DNA from: Laetiporus sulphureus 93-53
Lineage: Eukaryota; Basidiomycota; Agaricomycetes; Polyporales; Laetiporaceae
NCBI RefSeq assembly: GCF_001632365.1
Contig: NW_024468536.1
Coordinates: forward strand, 372,001-436,000
Length of the DNA: 64,000 nt
Direction of reading: 5' to 3'
Below the pieces are notes generated by a model, which saw only the letters and a list, made by a program, of their open reading frames with translations, was not told where the DNA came from and did no database searches. Numbering within the stretch: position 1 is the first letter of the stretch; the number at the start of each line of letters is the position of its first letter. Shown in pieces: positions 20,981 to 32,460 of this stretch. The position numbers and the translations under genes were made by a program.

Positions 20981-21961
20981 CTACGTACATCTAACACTGC
21001 TGAACTTGGGTAGTATGTCAGAGAACATCGACTCCAAATGTGCTTGCCATCGAGCGGCTCGATGGCGGCAATGATCGCAGGATCTCAACAGTTGGATGTT
21101 ATCTGTGAAAACTGCCGCCACATTCAGGAATCTCTGGAAGTCCTGACGAAAGCTAAGCAGGACAGCATTCTGGAAGGGCTGCCATTCCTCGCATGTTACC
21201 AAGCCGTCCTCGTGAAGCAGCGTTCCCGTCATAGTGGGCACAAGCAGTAACGCCTGAATCAAGGCTTCACGATACTGTACCTGTCGTAATTGTCAGTGTT
21301 CGCACAATCAATGAGGTCTCGGATACGCACCCATTGTATGAAGACGGACGGGCCCAGAACGTGTAGGGCGAACTCAAGCAACATACCCACGGTTCGAGGA
21401 GCAACCTCGTCAGCCAGCTTATTATGACCGTGTCTTGCCGCGTAGCCAAGAACAGTGAGCGGATAGTCGGGGATTGCATTCCTACGGGCTCAGCTTAATG
21501 ACCCATCATGCTGGCACCGTCATCAAAGAGTGACGTACCTCATCTGCAGCTTGCAGACCTCTAGAGCCGGATATACTCCATACTTCTCGGCCGCCTCGGC
21601 GAGCAAAGCGAACTCGTAAAAGTCCAACTCCGTCAAATCAGGTTGCGGCTGGCGATACATGTATTGAAACAAGAGTTCGAGGATGCTCGCCTTTTCGGTC
21701 AATGCCACGACCTCTGGGCTATCCGATATAACAGGATCCTCGCCCGGAAAGCACTCGGAGTGCATCTCCAGGTTTCTCCTGTGCACTTTGAAAAGCACAC
21801 CGTCGGAGGATAGAATCGTCAAATCAGCATCGGGTGCGCGAACTGTGAGAAGGATCCCGTCGGTTTCGATGAGACATCGTAGATGATACAAGCAACGGAC
21901 ATCGTTCGGACATCTTCACTTCGTCTACCGTGGCATTGCGGTCCATCGCCGATGACTGCAT
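20981..21961 (-). CDS. BTB/POZ domain protein, copy 1
   Basis: A four-exon model (21961-21901, 21842-21539, 21481-21331, 21280-20981) has GT-AG introns of 58, 57 and 50 nt and gives 271 residues in frame. Residues 20-60 hold the BTB entry motif D-x-T-x-x-S-S-D-G-V-L-F-K-V-H-R-R-N-L, followed by SECFPG. Then comes the LLFQYMYRQPQPDL segment and the helix LLAEAAEKYGVYPALEVC. The C-terminal half has the mushroom-type extension AARHGHNKLADEVAPRTVG and a Cys/His pair, CDHCRH, near the end. BTB domains mediate dimerisation and often link to Cul3 ubiquitin ligases; the target of this large Agaricomycete family is not known. It lies head-to-tail with copy 2 and shares all three intron positions with it. 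Confidence 0.9.
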
Positions 21962-22213
21962 GTCGGTGAGGATGAGTCGATGACAGTTCAATAGTGAGCG
22001 TGTGAACGTTTAAACGTTCATACACGCGATGTGTGCGCGAAATATGAATAGACGCACAGTGCCTCGTGGGCGCCACGTTCCGAAGACTGCGCCACATAAG
22101 TCTAGCTCGAAATTACAAGTCGATTGCAATACCCCAGCAGAGCGTAGAGACGTCGTATAGAAAGAGGCCATACATAAACGGAACACTGATCGGTAAATAG
22201 TATCATAAACTGG

Positions 22214-23195
22214 TCAAGGCGCATTGCCAATAGTAAGCAACGCCTGCGCCTCTGTGAATGTCGGAATACGCAATACGGCTGCCTCCATGCTGGTCTGCCA
22301 CTGCTCGGCCCTTGTCCGGCAGTGGCTGCATTCCTTCAGCATCTTGACGTGCCTGCGGAATATGCCTGTAACTTCTTGGAGATTCTCAGGGTCACAGCCA
22401 AGGGCGGACAGGATCTTTGCTTGGAATGGCCACCATTCCTCGCAAGCTTCTCGTCCTCCCTTGTGCAGGACCCTGCCCGTTCGGCTCTGCGCGTCTCGAA
22501 GGGCCTTCATCCAGCCGTCTTTGTAGAGGGCCTACGGAGTACGAGGTCAAAACTGCCTTCCCACAAACCGCACGTACGTACGTACGTACCCATCGTGCAA
22601 ACGACCTTGTACCGAGCACTTTGAGTGCGATCTCGTTCGTCATGCCCACCGTCCGAGGGGCAGCTTCGTCACAGAGATCATGATACCCATATCTCGTAGC
22701 ATACGAAAGCACGATGATAGGCTCTGCTGATATATTGGCTCTAATGGCGATTGAGCTTCGCAGTGTAAAATTCATACAATGATCACACACCTCATGTGAG
22801 CCTTGCATACTTCTTGGGCAGAGAAAACGTGATATTTCTCGACGGCTTCAGCAAGCAGAGCTAGATCGAAAAATGGAACCATCGCCAGGTTTGGTTGGGG
22901 CTGGCGGTACATGTATTGGAAGAGGAGCTCGAGGACACTTGCTTTTTCCGCTGCTGTGATCACGTTTTCATCACGCTGGGAGATGAAGCCCTCGGAGTGC
23001 ATCTCTAAGTTCCTTCTGTGGACCTTGAATAGGATGCCGTCGGAAGAAATGGCCGTAATATCGGAGTCAGATGCATTGACTACAGTATCATGACGTTCTC
23101 GAGAAAATGAGGAACCTCATGGACATATCAGACAGATCAAACTCACAGCGTTCAGAGACTTTTGGGTCATCCAATGTTGTATCGTTGTCGAACAT
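22214..23195 (-). CDS. BTB/POZ domain protein, copy 2
   Basis: A four-exon model (23195-23147, 23079-22791, 22740-22590, 22531-22214) with introns of 67, 50 and 58 nt keeps frame and gives 268 residues. The BTB motif DGILFKVHRRNLEMHSEGF is followed by LLFQYMYRQPQPNL, the AVEKYHVFSAQEVC helix, TRYGYHDLCDEAAPRTVG and the C-terminal CSHCRTRAEQW segment. The third intron begins in a GTACGT tandem (22572-22589), so several in-line donor sites exist. The start codon is only about 35 bp from a MITE (23231-23474) that separates it from a TATA-like box near 23513. This is a clear paralogue of 20981-21961. Confidence 0.9.
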
Positions 23196-23230
23196 TTTGA
23201 AACAAGAGGGTGGACGCGGACGGTCGCTAT

Positions 23231-23474
23231 CACGGCAGACATGATGCGATTTATCAATGTGGAAAATAGTGTGGGAATGTCGGCTGATGTCTTACATTTG
23301 TGGCAAAGGTTTGCCAATGTAGCATTTACATGGCAAATAGTTCACATTCACAGCCAAAGTGGAACATTTTCAGCATGAAATCCCATGGTTGCAAATTTTT
23401 GTCACATGTGTAAGAAATCAGTCGACATTCACACATAATTTCCCACTTTCATAAATTGCGTCATGTCTGCCGTG
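23231..23474. mobile_element. 244-bp MITE, copy 1
   Basis: The ends are CACGGCAGACATGATGCGAT and its inverse, with a 3-bp target duplication TAT on both sides. No coding capacity. The body is nearly self-complementary to copy 2, which lies in the opposite orientation 85 bp away. It sits in the presumed 5' leader of the BTB gene that starts at 23195. Confidence 0.9.
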
Positions 23475-23559
23475 TATGTTCGCAGGCATGTCTCCCACAA
23501 AATGCCGGCGATTTATAAGCTTACGTTGTTTGGCTTGAAGCTTGTCCTCGTGTATGCAA
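23475..23559 (-). promoter_or_regulatory. Likely core promoter of BTB copy 2, displaced by a MITE
   Basis: The 85 bp between the two MITEs contains a TATA-like CTTATAAATCG on the - strand (about 23510-23520). It would once have been next to the BTB start at 23195. The assignment is inferred from position. Confidence 0.4.
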
Positions 23560-23803
23560 CACGGCAGACATGATGCGATTTATCAATGTGGGAAATTGTG
23601 TGTGAATGTCGACTGATTTCTTACACATGTGACAAAAATTTGCAACCATGGGATTTCATGCTGAAAATGTTCCACTTTGGCTGTGAATGTGAACTATTTG
23701 CCGTTTAAATGCTAAATTGGCAAAGCTTTGCCACAAATGTAAGACATCAGCCGACATTCCCACACTATTTTCCACATTGATAAATCGCGTCATGTCTGCC
23801 GTG
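23560..23803. mobile_element. 244-bp MITE, copy 2, inverted
   Basis: Same length and termini (CACGGCAGACATGA...CATGTCTGCCGTG) as copy 1, with target duplication CAA at 23557-23559 and 23804-23806. CAC-starting ends with 3-bp duplications fit the CACTA/CMC superfamily; this assignment is an inference. Confidence 0.9.
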
Positions 23804-24538
23804 CAACGTGTTACTGCTTCTTCAGATCGTGGCGTGATGCAGATCAGCCAGCCTGAGTCAAGGAAAGGCTTGATATAATCCATCGTCGCTGATCGCAGTC
23901 CGCGCATCTCGGAAGATGGCAATTTCGAGACCTCGGCGGATTGCATATCAGAGTTTTAGGCTGCACTGAGTATATACATGGAGACATCAGGATGCGTTTG
24001 GTTGGTGGCCTCAAACCGCTCCGCACGCAATGTGTTTGCGAGCATCTCGATCGCTCACAAAAGCGTGACAACGAGCCGTTCAGCAGGACGGTCAAAATGA
24101 TTTCCACGAGAGAGATCGATCATTGTGGATGTGGATGGCGGGAGATGTGCCTCCCAAAGACGCGTGGTACTACTTTGTGTCGACGGCTGAAGTGACTCAG
24201 CGGTCGAGGCTTGCGACTCTTTACCACACGCCTACGCAGGGAATGTTGCGCTGCACATACCGCTCGTTATATTTGTTTTCTTTTGCTGTGTTGGCTATGA
24301 CAGTCAACTTCATGAATTTCGCAACTCGTCGGTCGCTTTGATGCGGATGAGTACGCATCGGATACTAGACGCGAATCACTACCTGTCGACTCCGACAGCA
24401 GCAGCATAGCCATTTTCGAGAAACTGTAATGAAATTGGATATTTGGGACAGCGCCCACAACCGCAGCAGCACATTTGTTAAAGTAGGCCAAGAAAGAGCA
24501 GAACACACCAAACAAGTTCATCTGTCACCCGACCTCGC
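23804..24538. other. No gene recognised
   Basis: Only short frames are present and no family motif. The sequence is the space between a MITE and the 3' end of the second SurE-like gene. Confidence 0.45.
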
Positions 24539-25750
24539 TCATGACGGCAAGCAGCTAAACGGCAGCGCCGCAAGTCGTACGTACACCTCCGCTTGTGTCA
24601 GCGCATCCACATCCGTCTTATTTATCGCGTTCAGCACAGTGACGCTCGAGTAGCAGCCCGACGCCGCGACTACGTCGCTCTCCGCAGGAAGAGTCGTGCT
24701 CCCACACGTCCAAAGATCTTCCGCGTCGTCGCTTGCCAGGTTGCGCGAGAACACCCATTTGTAGTCCGCCGGGTCTGGGCAGTCGTCGATAGCCGGGTAG
24801 TTCACTGACACAATGACGTTCGACGGGAGGAGCGGGATACCGGGGAAGTCGACGGCGAGGATGGTTTTGGTATAGTGGACAGTGAGCGCTGAGTATATCC
24901 AGGAGGACTCGGACGAGGAGGCAGTGGGATCGGATTCGAGCGTCGTGTAGGAGACTTGGGCGCCGGTGTCGCCGGAAAAGGCGGTGGCTGGGATGCCTTC
25001 CTTAGCAGCCTCGCACGCAGCACCGCTGTCATGACGCTGTCAAACATAAAGATTGGACATTTTGAAATAGTACATACACTGTTCCAGAGATGAGGACTAC
25101 CGTTCCGAGGTTGTCTGGAGGGAAGCGGTTCAGGCTGGAGGAGAAAGCGAAAAGCAGCCATGGATACTTACTGCCAATATTAGGACCACTGACGACGAAG
25201 TCAGGCTTCGAACCATGGAAGAACTTCGGCGCAAGGGTCTGAAAGCCGTAGTGTACGGCATCGACACTGGCCAATAAGAGTTGTCAATTCTGACAGGATC
25301 GAACATCTACAGTCCATCGAACTTACGGGTACGAGTTCACGTAGTTCAAGCGGGCTGTAGGTGTATATCTTCAGCAGGAGATGGTGACAAACACCATGAG
25401 ACGTACGATCGCTCGCATTATAGCCTTCCGGGGGCGACCCGATCGGACACGTATCGTACTCGCAGGGCTCGGTGAGGACAGTTGGCGTAGCAGTCGACGA
25501 TCCTGTCCCCGACTCATTCTGAGCAGGACATGACAGAACCACCTGAATGATGCGATGTGGGCTGTCAGGAACAGTGATATTTGTATGGCACAGAAAGATT
25601 CACATCGAAGTCCGCATCGGTCAGATCTGTGTACTGGGCGCGGATCTGAGCATCAGCCCAGCCATCATCGTTCGTCAAAATTATATTTTTGGCATGTGCA
25701 ACGAAGACGGTTGATAGGGCGATGGAAATGAAGGACACAGATACACGCAT
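24539..25750 (-). CDS. Secreted SurE-like phosphatase, copy B
   Basis: This paralogue of 17882-19099 has the same architecture. A signal peptide MRVSVSFISIALSTVFVAHA precedes NIILTNDDGWADAQIRAQY, with the SurE metal-binding N-D-D. Next come VLSCPAQNESGTGS, EPCEYDTCPIGSPPEGYNASD, VDAVHYGFQTLAP, DFVVSGPNIGS and the Cys-bearing C terminus VNYPAIDDCPDPADYKWVF ending CLPS. Introns are inferred at the same places as in copy A. Nothing in the visible exons breaks the frame, so it is probably functional. It brackets the BTB cluster with copy A, which suggests segmental tandem duplication of a SurE-BTB unit. Internal exon borders are approximate. Confidence 0.85.
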
Positions 25751-26522
25751 GGTGAGAGGTGGGGAGGGAGCAGAGCGGTACCGAGTCTTACGGCCGGGCG
25801 AACGACAAAGCCATCGTTCTCATGCGGACGGGAGCAAATATATACAGCAGATCAGAGGACGCACGTTCGTCCTCGCGTCAGGACATTGATGCTCGTACCA
25901 TGCCGTAATGCGGGCCTGTCAGAAAGGGTCTATGACAGAAGCTAAGGCAGGCACACGATCCTGGGGCCTTCATCAAATGTATAAATATTTACACGACCTA
26001 AACAGAGCGCGGAGATCAGGAAGACGACTGGTCAAGTGTTTAGCAGATTGGCATTACTTGCATGCAGGTGATCCGAGAATACGAGCAGCAGAACTGCATG
26101 CCGGCAGAGCAGATTGTTCTCCATCGTAATGAGCGTATTAGATCCAGCTCTGCGCTCTCGTCAGCAGAATCAACCAGACAGAAGATAGCCTGGCAGGCGA
26201 GTAGAGAGCAGAAACTTCGGGGCTCGTGCATCATGATACGATTCAGGTACAAGTTGAAGTCGCAAACTAGCGCGGAATGTTGTTCGCGAGATCTCGCGCC
26301 ACATCAGCATGACACGTGTGTCGCTCGTACTTATACGCGAATTGGTAGCCTGCCTTGGTCCATGAATGGCATGAACGTTTTACGACGACGACGATTACCC
26401 AATTATTACTATCTCGCACAAGCGCATCAATGGCCATAAGATACACCGTCGGCGATGGTTCAACTATCGTCCAGCATTTTTGACACAACCCGCACGTTCC
26501 ACATCCAGCCCAAACTCGAGAA
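25751..26522. other. No gene recognised
   Basis: This is the promoter side of the SurE-like gene and the 3' side of the aminotransferase gene. Short frames only; I see no motif. Confidence 0.45.
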
Positions 26523-28037
26523 TCACTCGCAGTCTACGGACCACCCTTCCCAATCGACCTTGCCCTCCTGAATATCCACGAGCCGCTCGTATAGTGCGCG
26601 CGCGACAGGTCCTCGCCCGCCCACGTGCTCCGACAAGACGATGTCCTTACCCTGGTGTCCGATCCGGCCCACGCTCGTTACGACAACCGCCGTGCCGACT
26701 GTGAACGCCTCGAGCAGGCGACCCTCTGCATGCCACGCCGCGAGGTCGCCCATCGTGATCGTGCGCTCGTCTACGAACAGCCGCACGCTAGTGGGTAGCC
26801 CAGGCAACGTGGTGCGCGCCGGGTGTGCCGCCGCAAGCGCGAGGCACGAGTCGCGCGTGATACCGGGTAGAATGGTCCCGTTCAGAGGCGGCGTGATCAC
26901 GTCCAGGTCTGTTGTCTGAAAGTAAGTCAAGTCCTCGGAGGTGATCTCCTGATGCACTTACGGCCATCTTCCCGCTTCAATACGACGAAGAAGTTCATTG
27001 CGCCCGCCTCGGTGACCGTGTCTCCGAGAAGCCACAGCACCTGGTTATAGCCCTGCTGCTCCGCAAGCTGTGCCGGCTTCAACGTCGGCGCATAGTTCAA
27101 CGCGAGCTTGTACCCGCCAGTGCCGCCTGGCCACGCTCGCACGGTGTCTCCAACTGCGAGCAGCGACAGCTGCTTCGCACCCGTTCGGAAGTACGGGCCC
27201 GTCGGCGAGCAGATCACGTACAGCACGGCATGGTCAGATGCGGTAACCCCCAAGGCTAAAAGCAATTAACACAATGGTGTGGGGTGGGGGAATGGGAAAC
27301 GCGGTACTCACATGGCCTTGTGCCGATGATTGTCGGGCGGATGTATAGGCTGTGGCCCGCCTGGTTGGGGATCCAACGAGCGTCGATTGCAATCAATCGC
27401 TTGATCATGGTGAGCAATGCCTTTGTGTCGAAACGCTGTATGCAGGTCAGCTTCCAATATAAATCAAGTCAAACGTGGTCAATGGACTTACAGGAAGAGC
27501 GACACGGTCTGCGGAGCGCCTCATCCGCGCCATGTTCATCTCAGGCCTGAACAGTCTCGGCTTGCCATCGGGACCAACGTACGCCTACAACACCTGTAAG
27601 ATCATAGCTAGCGACGAGGCCTACATCCCGCACCTTCATGCCTTCGAAAACATTTGTACTGTAGTGGAAGCACGAGCTGGCGGGGTCGAGAGACAGAGGG
27701 CCGTACGGCTTGATCTCAGGGTCGGACCAGCCGTTGACTGGGTCGTATGTAGCGACGAGCATATGGTCAGCCATTATCTGTTTTGTGCATTATCGAACCA
27801 GTGAGCAAGGTTTTGAGACAGCCGCATGTGATCATACACACCTGGCCGAACTTGAGCTTCTCCGGAGAGGGCATGACTTTTGGCGACTGTGTCAAGGTGA
27901 CCTTCAGTCTTGAAGCCTGAACGCGAACCGCATAAGTTTCACCTGGCAAAAACATTCAATTTCAATGCGCTTACATCGAGCTCGGCGGGACTGCGCGCCA
28001 CCTTGGGGTCGTTCGGCTGTGCTGTGTCGATAGCCAT
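26523..28037 (-). CDS. BAT: Branched-chain-amino-acid aminotransferase
   Basis: The product is a fold-type IV PLP enzyme of the BCAT family, which moves the amino group between Leu/Ile/Val and 2-oxoglutarate. The start at 28037 opens a short N terminus (MAIDTAQPNDPKVARSPAEL) without an obvious mitochondrial presequence. Family landmarks in order are MLVATYDPVNGWSDPEI, the FHYSTNVFEGMK block, RRSADRVALP, LYIRPTIIGT, GTGGYKLALNYAP (Lys of GGYKLxxNY is the expected PLP lysine), EAGAMNFFVV, the DVITPPLNGTILPGITRD block, EAFTVGTAVVVTSV and GGRGPVARALYERL. These are spread over about six exons with introns of roughly 50-60 nt. The order and content match the full family, so the gene looks intact. 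Exon borders are approximate. Fungi usually have mitochondrial and cytosolic forms, and this looks cytosolic. Confidence 0.93.
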
Positions 28038-28769
28038 GGTCGTTGTGCACGAAAATGTCGTTCAAGCAGAGAGCAGAAGAGAGTGATGGTATTCCGGAAC
28101 AAACAAGGAGTTGAATAGCCGAGTCATTTTCATTTTATCATGGGGGAGAAAGACCAGATGGTCGGCGCCACCACGGATCTTGGATCGAAAAAAATTACGC
28201 ATGTCATCTTATCTCGAGATTGGCGCCCAATCATGCGCACACGATCGCCGTCTGCCGATCATCCATTCAAATGTGAATGTTTTCGTTTACTTGGATGGAA
28301 AGCAACGTAATAGTTGGAGAAGTGCAGATACCTGACATTTTTGGTAGCCATATCGCTGGTGTTATGCTGCACTTCAAGCTTCAGGCCTTGAGCTTCAGGC
28401 CCAGGCGTCACTGGCACTACCTGTCCGTTTGCACATCCCTCTTCGCCTTCAAATCCGTGATCAATGTCGAAGGACTTGAAGTCTGAACTCTGAGTACTAC
28501 TCCTCCATCACGTACATAAATATGCTAACGAGAGATCGACATTGGCGACAGATCTACATTCAAGGTAGACGGTAACGCACAATGGTGAGCCTCGAGGAGA
28601 CGGGCCTGAGTCGCTGCAGTTTCAAAGACCGTAGCGGCCCTGTGAAGCACAACTGTTACCGGATGAATCATCATTACTCTTGCTCTGTCGTAATGACTAG
28701 CACGAAGGAGCAGCACAATAACCCGCTCAATCGATCTTCACGACGGAAGATCCAGGTAAGTGAAGGCTA
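28038..28769. other. Intergenic between BCAT and PUS3-like genes
   Basis: This contains the promoter of the aminotransferase and the 3' flank of the pseudouridine synthase. A + strand frame entering the PUS3-like gene from the left is antisense shadow. I see no extra gene. Confidence 0.5.
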
Positions 28770-30377
28770 CTATTCCTCCTCGTCCACCTTCGCAGCCAGC
28801 GCTTCCCGCTCCATCTGCCTCGCCCCCTTGCCCTTCCTCCATCTCTCATTTATCACCTCGACCAGATCCCCCCTCGGCCGTTCAACCAGCGGCACGTACT
28901 TCGCGCCCCTCCGGAACGTCCCTGCACCAAGCGGGATGCTCAGAATGCTCCCTTTCGGTACGAGCTGCACATCAGGATGGCCAACAGGGAAGTACTGTGG
29001 CGGCGGCCTGTGATGCTTCGCCGTGGCGCGCAGGAAGTGCGTATCCAGCACCGTATGGATCAATGACTTCTCGTGCAGTGACTGCATGCCCTGATAGAGG
29101 TTGTTTGAGATATCTCGCTGGCTGAGCACCGCATTCGCTTCGTGGTCTTCGTCTGTGCGCCATGAGACTGCGTCCGCATCGTACCCGCACTCCCACAGCA
29201 TCAGAGGGAGCGGATCAGCCATCTGATACTCAGGCTTGCCCCGCACGACTGGCGGGGTGCCCTCGCTCTCCCTGCTGGACCCACGGGGAGCTTCGGGATC
29301 GACATTGAGTAGAGCGTCGATCACTGAGGGCCGCTCAAGCCCTGTGCCGACTAGGAAGAGGACTGCCATGATATGCCGCACCTGATTGTACAGGAATGCG
29401 TTACCGATCAGGTCTAGGACATACACTCCATTATCGGCAGGATTGATGTCTGCCGAGAGGATCCGTCGAGTGAAGATGGTGAGCTGCTTCGATGCATCAA
29501 CCTTGCAGATATTGCGGAAATCGTGCTCGCCGACGAGGCGCGATGCGGCGTCTTGCATAGCAGCAAGGTCGAGCCCTTGCGGATTGAAGAAGTACTTGTA
29601 ATGTCGATAGCGGCATGAGAAGCGTGCAGAGAAGTCGGGCGTGACAGGCGACCATGCGATGACACGGATGGTCGGCGGAAGGACATTATTCAAGGATGAA
29701 ATATAAGAGAACTCTCTCGTGGGTTTCGCCGGTGGCGGTCTTGATGAGTTGGTAGGAGGCTCGTCCCAGTCGGCCATGAGGGCAAAGTCACCTTCAAGAC
29801 CAGGTCCTTCATCCACGTCCTCTGTAGGTTGCGCCTCGTTTTGCTTCCCATCTCTCTCTACGTCTGTCTCGGTGATCAACAGTTCTTCTTCTGGCTTTTG
29901 CACATCACCCAGCGCACTCCTCACCCAAAAACTCACCACCTGCCCGGCCGCGCTGACGCCTTTATCCGTCCGTCCGCACTTCTCCCATCCACAATCCTCG
30001 AAGCCTGCCGCTGGGTCGATCAGCCGAGTATGGCTCAGCGCTTCGAATAGCACTCCCTCGACAGTCGGCAGAACTGTCATATCTTTCTGAAATTCCAGAC
30101 CGGCGTATTGAGACCCATTGTAGCTGAACTTGAGCGCGATTTTGCGACGAGGATGGGCAGAGAAATCAAACGAGTTCGGCTGTTGATGCTGCTGATGGCG
30201 TTTCGTGTGCCTGGAGGGTGGATGCGAGTCTAGCCTTACTAGACGAGCGATGAGATCCTCTCTCGTCCAACTCTCGTATGCTGCCGGTGAAGGAGACATG
30301 AATCGCGAGAACTTGCCGTATCGTAAGAAGTGATAGTTGAAGGAGCCAGGCATGTACCTACCGGTACTTCTGCTCAA
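28770..30377 (-). CDS. PUS3: tRNA pseudouridine(38/39) synthase
   Basis: This TruA-family enzyme isomerises uridine at positions 38/39 of the tRNA anticodon arm. The 535-residue frame has no intron. The catalytic block CGRTDKGVSA lies at residues 134-143, with Asp138 as the expected nucleophile. It is preceded by KFSYNGSQYAGLEFQ, and followed by FSARFSCRYRHYKYFF, the PUS3/DEG1-type HDFRNICKVDASKQ segment and NAFLYNQVRHIMAVLFLVG. An acidic insertion separates the first and second halves, as in other fungal PUS3 proteins. The upstream Met at 30377 adds 26 residues; the Met at residue 27 (MSPSPAAYESWTREDLIARL) begins the region resembling family N termini and may be the true start. The gene lies next to, and on the same strand as, the aminotransferase gene. 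Confidence 0.93.
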   Translation of the reverse strand: MSRSTGRYMPGSFNYHFLRYGKFSRFMSPSPAAYESWTREDLIARLVRLDSHPPSRHTKRHQQHQQPNSFDFSAHPRRKIALKFSYNGSQYAGLEFQKDMTVLPTVEGVLFEALSHTRLIDPAAGFEDCGWEKCGRTDKGVSAAGQVVSFWVRSALGDVQKPEEELLITETDVERDGKQNEAQPTEDVDEGPGLEGDFALMADWDEPPTNSSRPPPAKPTREFSYISSLNNVLPPTIRVIAWSPVTPDFSARFSCRYRHYKYFFNPQGLDLAAMQDAASRLVGEHDFRNICKVDASKQLTIFTRRILSADINPADNGVYVLDLIGNAFLYNQVRHIMAVLFLVGTGLERPSVIDALLNVDPEAPRGSSRESEGTPPVVRGKPEYQMADPLPLMLWECGYDADAVSWRTDEDHEANAVLSQRDISNNLYQGMQSLHEKSLIHTVLDTHFLRATAKHHRPPPQYFPVGHPDVQLVPKGSILSIPLGAGTFRRGAKYVPLVERPRGDLVEVINERWRKGKGARQMEREALAAKVDEEE

Positions 30378-30810
30378 AGCTGGTCTAGATCAACTTCCGT
30401 TGGCTTCACGGAACGTCACAGAAACAATTTGTCGAAGACAGCCGTTAGAAAAGTGAACGCTGAGCATGGTGTCGACGAGTCAATTACACGGCAAAAACTT
30501 ACCATTTCATCACGCTGTACAGCGCTGTACAGGGCATAGAAGTGTTAGTTGCCTTAAAATATAATAATTTCGTCTGCGATCGTTCGTTTAATTAATTCCA
30601 CTAAATTACAATCGATTGATTTTTGGTGTGTGGAGTTGCCTGATTAGGGCATAGTGTTGCATACATAGGCCACACTCTAGAACACTGCGATGGCTTGCGA
30701 TGGGCCTTCATTTCTGCAGTGCGCGGCTCTCCTTGCCCTCGGTTTTGCAATTCGGAAAGCGACCCACGTAGGGAGTGATTCTCTTAGAGTGCGAATTCAA
30801 GTCGTCACTC
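30378..30810. other. No gene recognised
   Basis: This holds the PUS3-like promoter region and an AT-richer spacer. No coding or RNA signal is seen. Confidence 0.45.
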
Positions 30811-32460
30811 TATGGACGATGACTTGACACTTGACCGACGGATGCCGCCCTGTGGAAGCCTGTGGATCAACATATCTCGCTGCAACGATCCGGCGAGTAA
30901 CCTCTGCAGCTCTTTGTTGCCCGTGACTCGCAGGATTGCGTCAAGCACATGCTCCGCTACCCAGGTCCTCGCATTCGCAAGGGGTCTCCAGACATCCATT
31001 TAGCCTCTGCTCCGCAATACAGGCTGTTATCCATGCTAGGGCCACCAAGGCATCATTCGCCGAGTGAAGATTATGATATCTTCTTCGACGGTCAGGCTTT
31101 CAATGTCGAACAATTGCGACTGTCCAAAATGAAGCTTCTTTCCGGCAACACTGAGTGCTCACGCATCTCCGCATTGAAGCTTACGGTCTAACGCAAGTTG
31201 CTGCGAGGCTGCGCGTTTTGTTGAGTAGAGCGCCTCTTCTTGTTGACTCGGTCCTGTTCGTTGAAGGTGACGGTCATAGTCCATCTCCATGTGATGTAAA
31301 AACGTTACTACCGGTCAAGTTGCCTCATCTGCACCGAGAGACTTTGGCCATCATGTTCTTGTCTCAGGCTGTTCAGCCGAGGTTCTCAGGCGCCAGATTT
31401 GATCACAATCTGTGTCTGTCGTTACATACTACATGTGACCCTTCCGGACTATGGAAACGAACACCTGCGGGTGGCGATGCATCTTTCAGTGGTACCTTCC
31501 CCTGAAATTTGGAGACTCTGGCATCCTGCGGTCGAACCTATCCGGATCAAGCTTTCTTGAATGCAGCGAGCTCTTCGTCAGCAGTGCGCATCGCCGAGGA
31601 ACTCAAACAAGACCGCGCGCTTCTCTTCAGATATTCCTTCCATTGGTCATATCTTACCCCGGCTCTCTCGGTCCCCGAGCTATACATCAACGAATGATAA
31701 GAGATAGGATGCAGAAGCATTGATTGGACTAAGCCAGGAATTGTTCTATTCTTCCACAAATCTCGCAAGGCCGTATCAATGGTGGAGATAGATGCTGTAC
31801 CTTCATGGACAGTCAATCGGTTTGTCGGGGAGAGTCTGACACTCTGGGAATCTAAATGCTGCTGAAGCGTTCAACGGTCTAAGTTCACGGCAAGTTCTCT
31901 GGCGTAACAAACTCTCTGTTCGCCGAGTTCGCTGCATCGCTGGTCACACTCGGCGTCAGACACCTCCGCATTTCGCGCCCGGGGGGGAACTTCCAGAGAA
32001 TCCGGTGCTGCGCAGTCAACTTGATACGGTCATATTCTACGTCTCTGTTTCCATGCCTACTATGGCTCTGCCGCCTGCATGTGTCACCAAAGTCTATGCC
32101 TATTGGCCGTCGTTCATACTAGAGTACTTCATAGTTCCTACTTCCAGGTCGACAGTGGGAGGAGCACGGGCACTCCAGCAGGGAGATAGTGGTGTAATCC
32201 GTTGCTTCACTGTAGTCCCATACCATGAAATAAGTTTATGTGGAGCCTCTTTCCCGATACACTCGCTATCGCGTGCTTCTCAATTGCACTGTCGCGGACC
32301 CGTTGTATGTTTTAATATGTGTAAAGACCGAAGTATGGTTTCACGGAATTTTGCGAGATTTTACCTTTCACCATAGTTGTAACATGGGATCCTGGCTCCA
32401 CTTGGAATGTGACGGGCTATCAGATCTTAGAAGCCGCACAGCCTGATGCTGAGCTCCTCT
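30811..32460 (+). pseudogene. F-box/LRR-like protein relic
   Basis: Broken + strand frames read in order like a mushroom F-box/LRR protein. FNVEQLRLSKMKLL and LTHLRIEAYGLTQVAARLRVLLSRAPLL look like successive leucine-rich units, followed by KLPHLHRETLAIMFL. Frameshifts and stops near 31190, 31500 and 31700 interrupt them. I could not find a clean F-box motif at the N terminus. Splicing could join some pieces, but several stops have no plausible intron around them. F-box proteins recruit substrates to SCF ubiquitin ligases. Confidence in the family is only moderate, because LRR-like periodicity in short pieces is weak evidence. Confidence 0.4.

Noticed and set aside
22571..22590. CRISPR or microsatellite array at the GTACGT run
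   Set aside because: Only four units of 4 bp; explained as a tandem splice donor. No spacer-repeat structure exists anywhere in the window.
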